Shown here piece by piece: positions 20,831-31,310 of a stretch of DNA of 64,000 nucleotides; position 1 is the stretch's first letter; the number at the start of each line of letters is the position of its first letter. Below the pieces are notes generated by a model. The model was not told the DNA's origin and made no database searches. It saw only the letters and a program-made list of their open reading frames with translations. The stretch is taken from the NCBI RefSeq assembly GCF_000816245.1, contig NZ_CP007769.1, positions 1-64,000 of the forward strand, in the 5' to 3' direction. The position numbers and the translations under genes were made by a program. The DNA comes from Campylobacter sp. RM16704. Lineage in GTDB: Bacteria > Campylobacterota > Campylobacteria > Campylobacterales > Campylobacteraceae.

Positions 20831-21364
20831 TTGAAAAATCTTATAGTATGTGCAGGGGGAAATGAAGATTTTAAATTTGCACAAAGTATAGGCATAGGTT
20901 TGGTTAATTCTGCTTTTTCTTTAGGTAAAATTTTAAGTCAAGTAAAAGTAGATAGAGTGATTTTTATAGGTACATGTGGAATTTATCAAGAAGGAAAAAT
21001 TTTAGATCTTTATGAAAGTTCTAATGCTGCAAATTTAGAATACGCAGATTTATTTGATAGTTTTTATACACCTATAGCAAATGAGATTATATTAAATGTT
21101 TCACATGAAACTATGATTAATTCTTCAAATTATATTTGTAAAGATGAAAATATTGCTAAAGAATTTTTTAAAAAAGGTATGCATATAGAAAATATGGAAG
21201 CATATGCGGTGCTTTCTTGTGCTAAAATGCAAGGGATAGAAGGAATTTGTTATTTATGTGCGACAAATTTTTGTAATGAATTTGCACATGAGAATTTTTT
21301 AAAAAACCACCAAAACGCAAAAGAATTATTAAAAGATTTTTTGTTAGATAAAAAACTTATATAG
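20831..21364 (+). CDS. Nucleoside phosphorylase-like protein
   Basis: A 177-residue protein related to the PNP/UDP/MTA-SAH nucleosidase fold: [20 protein letters not shown] at the N-terminus, [11 protein letters not shown] resembling the phosphate/ribose loop, and [14 protein letters not shown], whose ENMEAYA matches the E(D/N)MEA.A signature where Glu contacts the ribose. It is shorter than full-length family members (about 230 residues), so activity is uncertain. The start is TTG, with AAAGG upstream. It sits between rsmA and rlmN as the equivalent gene does in C. jejuni. Confidence 0.75.
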   Translation: MKNLIVCAGGNEDFKFAQSIGIGLVNSAFSLGKILSQVKVDRVIFIGTCGIYQEGKILDLYESSNAANLEYADLFDSFYTPIANEIILNVSHETMINSSNYICKDENIAKEFFKKGMHIENMEAYAVLSCAKMQGIEGICYLCATNFCNEFAHENFLKNHQNAKELLKDFLLDKKLI

Positions 21365-21372
21365 GAAAAAAA

Positions 21373-22443
21373 TTGAATGAATTAAAAAATATATTAGATT
21401 TTACTAAGGAAGAGTTAGAAAATTTAGTCCAACCAAAATTCAGAGCAAAACAAATTTTTGAATGGGTATATAAAAAATATGTAGATGATTTTTTGCAAAT
21501 GTCGTCATTACCAAAAGATTTTAGAGTATATTTACAAGAAAATTTTCATTTTTCACCTTTAAAATGTGTTAAAGATGAAAAAAGCAAAGATGGGAGCATT
21601 AAATATCTTTTTGAGCTTTTAGATGGTAAAAAAATAGAAGCCGTTTTGCTTCCTATGAAAGAAGAGCTTATGGATGAAAATGGTAAAATCATTAAACATG
21701 CAAGATATACCATTTGTGTTTCTTCTCAAGTAGGGTGTAAAAGCGGGTGTAGTTTTTGTTTAACAGCAAAAGGTGGTCTAAAAAGAAATCTAAGCGCAGG
21801 GGAGATAGTAGGGCAAATTTTATGGATCAAAAAGCACAATAATATACCTTACGAAAGAAGGGTTAATATAGTTTATATGGGTATGGGTGAGCCTTTGGAT
21901 AATCTTAAAAATGTTTCTAAGGCAATTAAAATTTTAGCTGATAATGATGCTTTGGCGATAAGCCCTAGAAGACAAACTATAAGCACAAGTGGTTTGGCAA
22001 AACAGATTAAAGAGCTTGGAGAGATGAATTTAGGTGTGCTTTTAGCTATTTCGCTCCATGCTGTAAATGATGAGCTTAGAAGTGAATTAATGCCTATTAA
22101 TAAAGCTTATAATATAGCAAGCATTATGGAAGCAGTGAGAAATTTTCCTATAGATCAGCGTAAAAGAGTGATGTTTGAATACCTTTTAATCGATGGAGTA
22201 AATGATAAAATAGAACATGCAAAAGAACTAGTCAAGCTTTTAAATGGTATAAAAGCTAAAGTAAATTTAATACTTTTTAATCCACATGAGGGAAGTTTAT
22301 ATAAAAGACCAAGTGTTGAAGCAGCGATTAAATTTCAAGATTATTTAAGCACTAAGGGCGTTACTTGCACGATAAGAGAAAGCAAAGGACTTGATATTTC
22401 AGCAGCATGCGGACAGCTTAAGGAAAGGCAGAACAAACAATGA
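21373..22443 (+). CDS. rlmN: 23S rRNA/tRNA adenine-C2 methyltransferase RlmN
   Basis: RlmN is a radical SAM enzyme that methylates C2 of A2503 in 23S rRNA and A37 in some tRNAs. The 356-residue protein has the [4Fe-4S] motif C122-x3-C126-x2-C129 in [12 protein letters not shown], the mechanism cysteine near the C-terminus (Cys346 in ISAACGQL), and [10 protein letters not shown], the typical RlmN GEPLxN stretch. The start is TTG, with AGGA about 6-9 bases upstream. It is close behind the nucleoside phosphorylase-like gene (8 bases) and overlaps the next small gene by 4 bases. Confidence 0.97.
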   Translation: MNELKNILDFTKEELENLVQPKFRAKQIFEWVYKKYVDDFLQMSSLPKDFRVYLQENFHFSPLKCVKDEKSKDGSIKYLFELLDGKKIEAVLLPMKEELMDENGKIIKHARYTICVSSQVGCKSGCSFCLTAKGGLKRNLSAGEIVGQILWIKKHNNIPYERRVNIVYMGMGEPLDNLKNVSKAIKILADNDALAISPRRQTISTSGLAKQIKELGEMNLGVLLAISLHAVNDELRSELMPINKAYNIASIMEAVRNFPIDQRKRVMFEYLLIDGVNDKIEHAKELVKLLNGIKAKVNLILFNPHEGSLYKRPSVEAAIKFQDYLSTKGVTCTIRESKGLDISAACGQLKERQNKQ

Positions 22444-22550
22444 CTTTTTTAGATATAGCCCAACTTATTTTTATAAGCATAGTGGTAGTTATAGGACTTG
22501 GTGGGATTATTTATGTATTAAAAAATGAAGGGAAAAATAATGATAGATAA
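22440..22550 (+). CDS. 36-residue single-span membrane peptide
   Basis: A short gene starting ATG in the ATGA overlap with the rlmN stop. It encodes a hydrophobic span ([19 protein letters not shown], residues 9-27) and a charged C-terminus (KNEGKNNDR). A small hydrophobic protein in the same place after rlmN is annotated in C. jejuni (Cj1714, from memory), which supports it being real. Function is unknown. It overlaps the radical SAM gene by 11 bases, so all three are likely translated from one message. Confidence 0.75.
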   Translation: MTFLDIAQLIFISIVVVIGLGGIIYVLKNEGKNNDR

Positions 22551-23559
22551 AAAACAATTATTAGAAAATCAATTATTTCAAAATAGATATATAAAGCAAA
22601 ATATTTCTTGGTATTTTTCTCATTTAAATGGTAAAAGAGGGATTGCTAGAATTTTTAAAGTTCCTTATGCTGCTTTGATGAAAAAATTTTACTTGAAAAA
22701 ATACTTTGAAAAAAGGGTTTTAGAAGGCAAGGTGGATATTCCTTATTTAGAATTAGTTTTAACTACAAGATGTACTTTGCGCTGTGAATCTTGTAATAAT
22801 TTGATGCAGTATTTTTCACCATCAAATCAATATACTTGCACTTTAGAGGGTATTATAGAATCATTAGAGCTACTTTTATCTAAGGTAGATTCTATTGCAA
22901 GGATTAGAATCATAGGTGGAGAGCCTTTGTTATTTAAGGATTTGCCACAATTGATTGATTATTTAGATGCTCAAAAGAAAATACTAACTTTTTCTTTGGT
23001 TACTAATGCAACTATTGATTTTAAAGATGAATTGGTGAAAAAGCTAAAAAATTCTAATAAAGTTAGAAAAATTACAATTTCAGATTATAAAAGATCGCCA
23101 AATTTAAAAATTCCACTAAAACAAGAAAGTATTTTAAGAAAATTAAGAGAAAATAAAATTCCATTTTCTATGGATTCTAGTAGTGAAAATTCTACTTGGA
23201 GTGATCCTGAAAAAATTTACAAACGCGGCAGAAGTAAAGAAGATATAATTAAAAATTATTACAATTGTCAAATGCCATGTGTAAGCTTGATGACTTCTGA
23301 AGGTTTGGAAAATAAAAAATTAGCACCTAAAGGAGCTATTTTTGTTTGTCCTATATCAAGCTCTTTATCACGCTTAAAAGGACTTGAGGAATTTGATGGT
23401 GATTTTTTAAATTTAGAGGATTCTAAAGAAAGATTTTTTGAATTTTATTCTCAAGATTTTTATAAATCTTGTGATTATTGTAGAGACTTTAGCCAGCCTA
23501 TCAAAAAAATTCCAATTGCAATCCAAACTGATAAAGTTTTAAAGTTACAAAAAGATTAA
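22540..23559 (+). CDS. Radical SAM protein with a C-terminal Cys-rich (SPASM-like) region
   Basis: A 339-residue enzyme with the radical SAM motif CTLRCESC (C-x3-C-x2-C) after LELVLTTR, GGEPLL as the SAM-binding GGE loop, and later cysteines in NCQMPC, FVCPIS and SCDYCRDF that look like an auxiliary cluster domain. Such proteins modify peptides or sugars; the substrate is unknown. ATG 22540 is chosen because AAGGG lies 7 bases upstream. A longer in-frame start at 22525 lies inside the upstream gene. It ends in a 4-base TTAA overlap with the convergent glycosyltransferase gene. It looks accessory. Confidence 0.8.
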   Translation: MIDKKQLLENQLFQNRYIKQNISWYFSHLNGKRGIARIFKVPYAALMKKFYLKKYFEKRVLEGKVDIPYLELVLTTRCTLRCESCNNLMQYFSPSNQYTCTLEGIIESLELLLSKVDSIARIRIIGGEPLLFKDLPQLIDYLDAQKKILTFSLVTNATIDFKDELVKKLKNSNKVRKITISDYKRSPNLKIPLKQESILRKLRENKIPFSMDSSSENSTWSDPEKIYKRGRSKEDIIKNYYNCQMPCVSLMTSEGLENKKLAPKGAIFVCPISSSLSRLKGLEEFDGDFLNLEDSKERFFEFYSQDFYKSCDYCRDFSQPIKKIPIAIQTDKVLKLQKD

Positions 23560-24603
23560 ATATATTTTTTTAATTTTTTTGTAATTTTTTCAATAAACTC
23601 TTGTTTTTCGTCTTCTCTTAAATCATTTTGAGTTTTTGTTATGATTATGTAGTCCTTGTTGTATGTAGGCCAAAATATTTCATCTTTTGGCGGATAAAGT
23701 GCAATGCTAGGAATTTTTAAATTTGTAGCGATATGAATTGCACCAGTGCTAGGACTAATAATACATTTTGATTGAGATATAAGTTCAGCTAAATTTAAAA
23801 TATCATTGTTATTTTTAAAAACAATAATTTCTTCAAGTAAATTTTTATCATACTTATGAATTTCATCTATAAAATTATCATGTACTAGTTCATAAGTAGG
23901 TATAACAATACTAATATTTTGATAATTTTTCTTGATATTTTTAGCTAATTTTAAAAAAGAAATAATATCTAAAGTATGCTTTGAAGTAATACTAAAAGGA
24001 TTAAGTATAATAAAATTCTTAATTTCATTTTTTCTTAAAAAATCATTTATTAAAATTTTATGTATCACATTAGTTTGAATTTGTGTTTTAAATTCTAAAT
24101 TTTTAATTTTTTTATCAAAAATATTAGAATTTATCTTTCTAGCATAAAACAATAATCTATCTCTTTCTGTTTTTTTACCATAAAAACATCTAATTAATCT
24201 TATCCAAACACATTTGCACTTTATAGAGAAAAAGCTTTTGATTTTTAATCTAGTGATAATTTTTTTGACATTGCTTTCAATAAAAAGTTCAATTAAAAAT
24301 GTGTTAGCCTTGTAAGAAATAATATAATCTAGATTATACCAATTGATTTTTTCTAATTTTTCTTGTTTTGTTTGATTTTCCAAAATTTCAATGTAATCGA
24401 CAAATTTTAAATTTTTTAAAAGACTAAAAGTGTTATTTCTAGCAAAAACGACAATTTTTGCTTTATAAATATGTTTTAATGCATAAAGCATGTCTAAACT
24501 CGCAATCATATCACCTAAAGCATCTGGACAATAATAACCTATTTTAAGAGAATACCCCCCCCCTATTATTTAAGTCGCATTTTAGATTATATTTTGAATA
24601 CAT
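23556..24603 (-). CDS. Family 9 glycosyltransferase (heptosyltransferase-like), phase-variable, out of frame here
   Basis: The intact part (23556-24554) encodes a GT9 enzyme: IGYYCPDALGDMIASLD is the N-terminal donor-site element, and SPSTGAIHIATNLKIPSIAL near the end is the GT9 signature. GT9 enzymes add heptose or related sugars to lipo-oligosaccharide. Reading upstream, a G9 tract (24555-24563) breaks the frame. A start codon at complement 24601-24603, with AGGA 8 bases before it, reads MYSKYNLKCDLNNR and joins the enzyme frame only with 8 or 11 G. With 9 G the product stops early, so the gene is OFF. The only in-frame ATG after the tract (24509) would lose the first strand and GD motif. 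It overlaps the upstream pseudouridine synthase gene by 22 bases. Confidence 0.75.
24555..24563 (-). repeat. G9 contingency tract at the 5' end of the glycosyltransferase gene
   Basis: Nine C on the plus strand, read as G9. The upstream frame (AAT AAT AGG) needs 8 or 11 G to continue into TAT TCT CTT. At 9 G it reaches a stop two codons after the tract. Confidence 0.9.
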
Positions 24604-25511
24604 TTTCGATATCCTATATCTGATACAAAGTCATCTTTTATGTTTTTTTGAGATTGTATCAAAAATTTTTGATTTTTATATGTAAATTCTAAGCTAAAAG
24701 AGTGTAAAAGCAATCTTTTAGCACCTGTAATTTGAATTCTTTCAAGCTCACTCATTTTTCCATCAAGTATTTGCTCTATCTGTATTTTTTCTAAACCATA
24801 CAAAGGATCGCCCAAAATTTTATGTTTCACATGAAACAAATGTAATCTTATTTGGTGTTGTCTTCCTGTTAGAGGCTTAGCTAAAACTAAGCTAGCATCT
24901 AAATTTTCAAAATATTTCAAAGTGTGAAATTGCGTTAAAGCCTCTTTGCCATTTTCACAAATACACATTCTAGTTTTGATTGTATCATAATTTTTGGCTA
25001 AATCCATTTTTTTATCTACTATGAATTCTTTTTCAGTTTTTCCTTCTACTAGTGCAAGATAGCTTTTTTGTACTAATCTTTTTTCAAACATAGTTTTTAA
25101 CTCAATTTGCGTATTTTTGTGTTTGGCTATGAGTAAAAGTCCGCTTGTTTCTTTATCTAACCTGTGGGCCACACAAGCTTTTTCGCCCCATAAATGCCAA
25201 ATTTCATCGCAAAGACTATAAGTGCAATTTCTTCCATTTGGATGAGTTAGCACTCCGCTTGGCTTTTCTACAACTGCAAAGTCATCATTTTCAAAAACTA
25301 TTTCTAATCCTTTAGGATTATTTTCATATATGATTAGCTCTACTAAGCCATCTAAAAATTGATTTTTTTCATTTACTAGTTTTCCATTGCAAAAAAGGCG
25401 TTTTTTGTCAATAATTTTTTGAGCTTGACTCATAGAAATTTTTAATTCATCTATAAGTAATCTAAAAGCCTTTTTTTCGTTATTTGATAGTTTTATTTTT
25501 ATATAAGGCAA
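24582..25511 (-). CDS. RluA-family pseudouridine synthase
   Basis: A 309-residue enzyme with an N-terminal S4-like RNA-binding region (SQAQKIIDKKRLFCNGKLVN), then the RluA catalytic motif AHRLDKETSGLLLIAKH with its nucleophilic Asp, and GRQHQIRLHLFHVKHKILGD, typical of RluA/RluC/RluD. It isomerises uridines in rRNA or tRNA; the target cannot be assigned by eye. It is divergent from purB, an arrangement also seen in C. jejuni. The phase-variable glycosyltransferase start overlaps its 3' end. Confidence 0.92.
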   Translation of the reverse strand: MPYIKIKLSNNEKKAFRLLIDELKISMSQAQKIIDKKRLFCNGKLVNEKNQFLDGLVELIIYENNPKGLEIVFENDDFAVVEKPSGVLTHPNGRNCTYSLCDEIWHLWGEKACVAHRLDKETSGLLLIAKHKNTQIELKTMFEKRLVQKSYLALVEGKTEKEFIVDKKMDLAKNYDTIKTRMCICENGKEALTQFHTLKYFENLDASLVLAKPLTGRQHQIRLHLFHVKHKILGDPLYGLEKIQIEQILDGKMSELERIQITGAKRLLLHSFSLEFTYKNQKFLIQSQKNIKDDFVSDIGYRKCIQNII

Positions 25512-25584
25512 GTTTAATCCTAGTGTAAAATATTTTTAGATAAAATAAATATTTTTTATTATTATATCCAAAAAGGTCTTGAAA

Positions 25585-26913
25585 ATGGTTGAAAGATATA
25601 GTAGAGAAATTATGGCTAAAAAATGGAATATGCAAGCAAAATATGATGCGTGGTTAAAAGTAGAATTAGCTGCTGTAAAGGCATGGAATAAACTTGGTCT
25701 GATTAAAGATGATGATTGTGAAAAGATTGTAAAAAATGCTAAATTTGATATAGCAAGAATAGACGAGATAGAAAAAACTACTAAACATGATGTTATTGCC
25801 TTTTTAACTAGTGTAAGTGAAAGTTTGGGTGAAGAAAGTCGTTTTGTGCATTATGCGATGACAAGTTCAGATTGTATTGATACTGCAGTTGCTTTGCAGA
25901 TTAAGGATAGTTTGGAATTAATCTTGCAAGATTTAGATCAAGTTTTAGCAGTGATTAAAACAAGGGCTTATGAGCATAAAAATACCTTAATGGTAGGAAG
26001 AAGTCATGGAATTCATGGAGAGCCTATAACTTTTGGCTTAGTTTTGGCTATTTGGTATGATTCACTAGTTCATGCAAAAGATTTAATCATTCATGCAAAA
26101 GAAGTAATTAGCTATGGAAAAATTAGTGGAGCAATGGGAAATTTTGCGCATGCACCACTTGAATTTGAAGAAGAAGTTTGTAAGAATTTAGACCTTAAAC
26201 CAGCACCAGTTTCAAACCAAGTCATACAAAGAGATCGTTACGCACAAGTTATCTCAGCTTTGGCTATTTTAGCTTCAAGTTGTGAACAAATTGCTGTTGC
26301 GATCCGCCATTTTCAAAGAACAGAAGTGTATGAAGCTGAAGAGTATTTTTCTCAAGGACAAAAAGGAAGTTCAGCTATGCCTCATAAAAGAAATCCTGTT
26401 TTGAGTGAAAATATCACTGGACTTTGTAGAATGATAAGAGCTTATGTAACTCCAGCTTTAGAAAATGTAGCTTTATGGCATGAAAGAGATATATCACATT
26501 CTAGTGTAGAAAGATTTGTGTTACCTGATGCTTTTATCACGACTGATTTTATGCTTTCAAGATTATGTGGAGTTATAGAAAAACTTTTGGTATATCCAGA
26601 AAATATGATGAAAAATTTAAACTTAACTGGTGGGCTTGTATTTTCCCAAAGAGTGTTACTCGAGCTTCCATTTAAGGGTATAAGCAGGGAGGAAGCTTAC
26701 AAGATCGTTCAAAGAAATGCTATGAAAGTTTGGGCTGATTTACAAAATGGTAAAGCTGCTTTAAACGAAAAGGGAGAAAGCTTGTTTTTGTTAGCCTTGC
26801 TTGCTGATGAAGATTTGAAAAAGTCTTTAAACGAAACAGATATTAGAAATTGTTTTGATTATAGCTACTATACAAAAAATGTAGATAAAATTTTTACAAG
26901 AACATTTAAATAA
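25585..26913 (+). CDS. purB: Adenylosuccinate lyase
   Basis: PurB cleaves SAICAR and adenylosuccinate in purine synthesis. The 442-residue protein has MVERYSRE at the start, TSSDCIDTA near residue 96, GRSHGIHGEP near 140 and the fumarase/aspartase signature SSAMPHKRNP near 265. ATG 25585 is preferred to the upstream in-frame TTG 25579 because AAAGG lies 8 bases before it and family members begin MVERY. nrdA follows after 20 bases and is probably in the same operon. Confidence 0.97.
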   Translation: MVERYSREIMAKKWNMQAKYDAWLKVELAAVKAWNKLGLIKDDDCEKIVKNAKFDIARIDEIEKTTKHDVIAFLTSVSESLGEESRFVHYAMTSSDCIDTAVALQIKDSLELILQDLDQVLAVIKTRAYEHKNTLMVGRSHGIHGEPITFGLVLAIWYDSLVHAKDLIIHAKEVISYGKISGAMGNFAHAPLEFEEEVCKNLDLKPAPVSNQVIQRDRYAQVISALAILASSCEQIAVAIRHFQRTEVYEAEEYFSQGQKGSSAMPHKRNPVLSENITGLCRMIRAYVTPALENVALWHERDISHSSVERFVLPDAFITTDFMLSRLCGVIEKLLVYPENMMKNLNLTGGLVFSQRVLLELPFKGISREEAYKIVQRNAMKVWADLQNGKAALNEKGESLFLLALLADEDLKKSLNETDIRNCFDYSYYTKNVDKIFTRTFK

Positions 26914-26933
26914 TAAAATATTAGGGGTTATGA

Positions 26934-29309
26934 GTGAAAGTATTAAAAAGAAATGGAAGAACTGAAGAGTTAGATGTTTCTAAAATTAAAAAATACACCA
27001 CAGATGCGGTTGCAAATTTAGAAAATGTCAGTCAAAGTGAGCTTGAAGTAGATGCGAAAATCCAATTTCGTGATGGCATAACAACAGAAGAAATTCAACA
27101 AACTCTTATAAAAACAGCAGTTGATAAAATTGATATTGATAGACCTAATTGGACTTTTGTTGCCGCGAGATTATTTTTATATGATTTATATAAAAAAGTG
27201 AGTGGTTATAATGGCTATAGACATTTAAAAGAATACCTTGAAAAAGGTGAAAAAGAAGGTAGAATCTTAATAGGCTTAAAAGAAAAATACGATTTAGATG
27301 ATTTGAATGCTTATATAAAACCAGAGCGTGATTTACAATTTACTTATCTTGGTATAAAAACTTTATATGATAGGTATTTGATTAAAGATTCTAAAGGTAT
27401 GCCTATAGAATTACCGCAGCAAATGTTTATGGCTATTGCTATGTTTTTAGCACAAAATGAGTTAGATTCTCAAACTTGGGCTAAGAAATTTTATGATTTA
27501 ATCTCAACTTTTGAAGTTATGCTTGCAACTCCAACTCTTTCAAATGCAAGAACAACAAGACACCAATTAAGTTCGTGTTACATAGGAAGCACACCTGATA
27601 ATATAGAAGGAATTTTTGATTCGTATCAAGAAATGGCACTTTTGTCTAAATTTGGCGGTGGTATAGGTTGGGATTGGTCTAAGGTGCGTGCTATGGGTGG
27701 AAGTATAGATGGACATAAAAACGCAGCAGGTGGGATTATACCTTTCTTAAAAATTACCAATGATATAGCAGTAGCAGTAGATCAACTTGGTACAAGAAAG
27801 GGTGCAATTGCAGTTTATATAGAACCATGGCATATGGATATTAATGACTTTTTAGACTTGCGTAAAAATTCAGGCGAAGAAAGAAGAAGAGCACATGAAC
27901 TTTTTCCTGCTTTATGGATAAATGATTTATTTATGAAAAGAGTTAGAGCAAATGAAAAATGGACGCTTTTTGATCCAGCTGATACTTCTAGTTTGTGTGA
28001 CTTATATGGTGAAGAATTTGAAAGAAAATATGAAGAATATGAAAAAAATGAAAATATAGCTAAAGAGATAGTCGATGCAAAAGAGCTTTGGAAGAAAATC
28101 TTGCTTTCTTATTTTGAAACAGGTATGCCATTTTTATGTTTTAAAGATAGTGCTAATAAAACTAATCCAAATTCACATGTAGGTCTTATAAGAAGTTCTA
28201 ATCTATGCACAGAGATTTTTCAAAATACGGAGCCAAATTATTATCAGGTTAAAATTACATTTGATGATAAAACAGAACTTCATTTAGATGAAGAAGAAGA
28301 AATTACCATAGATGGAGGCTATAAAAAACTTGCTAAAAAAATTTCTACTTTAGATAGTATTAATGGTAAAAAAGTTTATATTGCAGAAAAATACAAAAAT
28401 GAGGGCAAAACAGCCGTTTGTAATCTAGCTAGCATTAATCTAAGCAAAATTAATACAAAAAAAGATATCCAAAGAGTTGTGCCAACTGCTATAAGAATGC
28501 TTGATAATGTGATTGATTTAAATTTTTATCCTCATATAAAGGTAAAAAATACAAATTTAAGATCTCGTGCCATAGGTCTTGGTATAATGGGTGAAGCACA
28601 AATGCTTGCAGAAGCACAAATTTATTGGGGTTCTAATGAGCATTTTGAGAAAATCGATCACATTATGGAAATGATTAGCTATGAAGCAATACAAGCTAGT
28701 TCAAATTTGGCTTTAGAAAAAGGATCTTATCCTGATTTTGAAGGATCAAATTGGAGTAAAGGTATAGTACCTATTGATGTAGCAAATGAAAATGCTAAAA
28801 AGCTTACAGCAAGTGATGGGTTATTTGATCAAAGTGAATGTGATTGGGAAAAATTAAGAGAAAAACTAAAAAAAGATGGAATAAGAAATGGTTATTTAAT
28901 GGCTATAGCACCAACTTCTTCTATTTCTATTTTGGTAGGAACTACCCAAACTATAGAACCAGTTTATAAAAGAAAATGGTTTGAACAAAATTTAAGTGGT
29001 ATGATACCAACTGTAGTGCCAAATTTAAGTGCTAATACTTGGCAGTATTATACCCCTGCTTATGAGCTTGATCAAAAAATCTTAGTAAAAGCCGCAGCAA
29101 TTCGTGGTAAATGGATTGATCAAGGTCAATCATTAAATATATTTGTTTCTTTAGATAAAGCAAGTGGTGGCTATTTAAATGAAATTTATCAACTTGCTTG
29201 GGAGTTGGGTATTAAATCAACTTATTATTTAAGAAGTGAAAGTCCTGATAGTCAAAAAGTTAATGATGATGTGGTTGATAGAACTATAGAATGCGAAGGT
29301 TGTCAATAA
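26934..29309 (+). CDS. nrdA: Class Ia ribonucleoside-diphosphate reductase alpha subunit
   Basis: NrdA reduces ribonucleoside diphosphates using a radical made in an oxygen-dependent way by NrdB. The 791-residue protein has an ATP-cone at the N-terminus (KVLKRNGRTEELDVSKIKKY), the active-site Cys in QLSSCYIGS, the NLCTEIF and MPFLCFKDSANKTNPN stretches, and the C-terminal redox pair CEGC. The start is GTG with AGGGG upstream. nrdB is not adjacent. The window also holds a class III enzyme (nrdDG), so this organism has both oxygen-dependent and oxygen-sensitive routes. Confidence 0.97.
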   Translation: MKVLKRNGRTEELDVSKIKKYTTDAVANLENVSQSELEVDAKIQFRDGITTEEIQQTLIKTAVDKIDIDRPNWTFVAARLFLYDLYKKVSGYNGYRHLKEYLEKGEKEGRILIGLKEKYDLDDLNAYIKPERDLQFTYLGIKTLYDRYLIKDSKGMPIELPQQMFMAIAMFLAQNELDSQTWAKKFYDLISTFEVMLATPTLSNARTTRHQLSSCYIGSTPDNIEGIFDSYQEMALLSKFGGGIGWDWSKVRAMGGSIDGHKNAAGGIIPFLKITNDIAVAVDQLGTRKGAIAVYIEPWHMDINDFLDLRKNSGEERRRAHELFPALWINDLFMKRVRANEKWTLFDPADTSSLCDLYGEEFERKYEEYEKNENIAKEIVDAKELWKKILLSYFETGMPFLCFKDSANKTNPNSHVGLIRSSNLCTEIFQNTEPNYYQVKITFDDKTELHLDEEEEITIDGGYKKLAKKISTLDSINGKKVYIAEKYKNEGKTAVCNLASINLSKINTKKDIQRVVPTAIRMLDNVIDLNFYPHIKVKNTNLRSRAIGLGIMGEAQMLAEAQIYWGSNEHFEKIDHIMEMISYEAIQASSNLALEKGSYPDFEGSNWSKGIVPIDVANENAKKLTASDGLFDQSECDWEKLREKLKKDGIRNGYLMAIAPTSSISILVGTTQTIEPVYKRKWFEQNLSGMIPTVVPNLSANTWQYYTPAYELDQKILVKAAAIRGKWIDQGQSLNIFVSLDKASGGYLNEIYQLAWELGIKSTYYLRSESPDSQKVNDDVVDRTIECEGCQ

Positions 29310-29324
29310 AAATGGAGAAATAAA

Positions 29325-31310
29325 ATGCATGTAAAAAAATCACTACCAGAACTTACATTTAGAGGCATAATACTAGGAAGCGTTTTAACAGTTATTTTTA
29401 CTGCCTCAAATGTTTATTTGGGACTTAAAGTAGGTCTTACTTTTTCTACTTCTATTCCCGCTGTTGTGATCGCAATGGCTGTTTTGAAAATTTTTAAAGA
29501 CTCTAATATTTTAGAAAACAATATGGTGCAAACTCAAGTTTCAGCCGCAGGTACGCTTTCGGCTGTGATTTTTGTTATACCTGGTCTTTTTATGTGTGGA
29601 TATTGGTTTGAATTTCCACTATGGCTTACTTTTATGCTTTGTCTTTGTGGTGGTGGTTTAGGTGTGCTTTTTACCATACCTTTGCGTAGAGCTATGGTAG
29701 TAGAGAGTAAATTAGCCTATCCTGAAGGAAGAGCTGCTGCTGAAATTTTAAAAGTGGCTAATAAAGATCAAGCTGATAAAAAAGGAAAAGTAGGACTAAA
29801 AGAAATTACCCTTGGTGTTGCACTAGCTTCTATCATAAGTCTTTTTTCAAGTGGTTTTAAACTACTTTCAAGCGGAAGTAGTTTTGCATTCATTTGGCAA
29901 AAAATGGCTTTTGGTTTTTCTATGGGATATTCAGTGGCACTTTTGGGTGCTGGATACTTAGTAGGCATAGCTGGTGGTGTTGCATTGCTTGTGGGTATGG
30001 TGCTTGCATGGATGATTTTTGTGCCATATTTTTCTGCTAAAGAAAGCTTTGATGTGAGTTTAAATGCACTTGATATAGCTAATCAGATTTGGGCTCAAAA
30101 AGTACGTTTAATAGGTACAGGAGCTATTGCTATAGCAGCATTATGGACTTTAATAGAACTTGCAAAACCTGTATATGATGGTATGAAAAATATGCTTAAA
30201 AAAACCTCATTAAATCTCTCGCAAGATCCTAAAGATATGGATTTATCTTTAAAAGCTATGCTGTGTTTATTTGTGCTTATGTGTACTGGGTTGTTTATCT
30301 CATTTTATGTCTTTGTGGCTGATTCAAATTTAGCAAGTGGTTATCAGATTCTTTTTGCTTTAGTGGGAACTTTAGTGGCTATTTTCATAGGCTTTTTTGT
30401 AGCTTCTGCTTGTGGCTATATGGCAGGTTTAGTGGGTTCATCATCTTCTCCTATTTCAGGTATAGGACTTATTGGGATTATGATTTCTTCTTTGATTATT
30501 TTACTTTTGGGTTATCAAGTAGATTTATTTAGTGATCCTTTGATGTCTAAATTTGCTATTGCTTTTGCTATTTTTACTACTAGTGTTATTTTAGCAACTG
30601 CTGCTATTTCTAATGATAATTTACAGGATTTAAAAACTGGTTATTTAGTTGGTGCAACTCCATGGAAACAACAGGTTTCATTGCTTATAGGTTGTGTGTT
30701 TGGGGCTTTAGCTATAGCACCTGTATTAAATTTATTATATCAAGCTTATGGCTTTGTGGGTGCTTTGCCAAGAGAAGGAATGGATGAGGCAAATGCATTA
30801 GCCGCACCGCAAGCAAATTTAATGAGTACTATAGCACAAGGTATTTTTAATGCTGATATTGACTGGAGTTATATTATAGTGGGTGCTTTTGTGGGTGTTG
30901 GCATAATCATCATTGATCGTTTATTAAGAAAGAAAAATATGTCTTTACCGCCTTTAGCTGTGGGCATAGGTATATATTTACCACCTGCTGTAAATATGCC
31001 TTTATTTATAGGTGGATTATTAGCATATTTAATCAAAAAGCGTTTAGAGCAAAGATATACTAAAAATGCTCATAAAAAAGAACTTATTCAAGAACACGAG
31101 CAAAAAGGGACTTTGTTTGCATCAGGTTTGATAGTAGGTGAGAGTATTTTTGGAGTACTGATAGCTGGTTTAACAGTGCTTTCTATTAGCAAAGGTGGTA
31201 CTGAAGATCCGCTTGCTATAGTAAGTTCATTTAAAGATGATGGAATTGTCGGGTTTATAGTATTTGTAATAATTATGCTAGTTTTTGCAAGAAGAGTACT
31301 TAAAAAATGA
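29325..31310 (+). CDS. OPT-family oligopeptide transporter
   Basis: A 661-residue inner-membrane protein with about 16 membrane segments and conserved OPT stretches: [26 protein letters not shown] at the start (positions about 9-34) and [13 protein letters not shown] in the middle. OPT proteins import peptides or metal chelates with protons. C. jejuni has the same gene before uppP and thrS. AAATGGAGAAA precedes the start. Its last 4 bases overlap uppP, so they are co-transcribed. Confidence 0.92.
   Translation: MHVKKSLPELTFRGIILGSVLTVIFTASNVYLGLKVGLTFSTSIPAVVIAMAVLKIFKDSNILENNMVQTQVSAAGTLSAVIFVIPGLFMCGYWFEFPLWLTFMLCLCGGGLGVLFTIPLRRAMVVESKLAYPEGRAAAEILKVANKDQADKKGKVGLKEITLGVALASIISLFSSGFKLLSSGSSFAFIWQKMAFGFSMGYSVALLGAGYLVGIAGGVALLVGMVLAWMIFVPYFSAKESFDVSLNALDIANQIWAQKVRLIGTGAIAIAALWTLIELAKPVYDGMKNMLKKTSLNLSQDPKDMDLSLKAMLCLFVLMCTGLFISFYVFVADSNLASGYQILFALVGTLVAIFIGFFVASACGYMAGLVGSSSSPISGIGLIGIMISSLIILLLGYQVDLFSDPLMSKFAIAFAIFTTSVILATAAISNDNLQDLKTGYLVGATPWKQQVSLLIGCVFGALAIAPVLNLLYQAYGFVGALPREGMDEANALAAPQANLMSTIAQGIFNADIDWSYIIVGAFVGVGIIIIDRLLRKKNMSLPPLAVGIGIYLPPAVNMPLFIGGLLAYLIKKRLEQRYTKNAHKKELIQEHEQKGTLFASGLIVGESIFGVLIAGLTVLSISKGGTEDPLAIVSSFKDDGIVGFIVFVIIMLVFARRVLKK

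Noticed and set aside
22440..23559. Small peptide next to a radical SAM/SPASM-like enzyme as a RiPP precursor and maturase
   Set aside because: The peptide is a hydrophobic membrane span with no Cys or core-like C-terminus, and a similar peptide follows rlmN in C. jejuni without the radical SAM gene.
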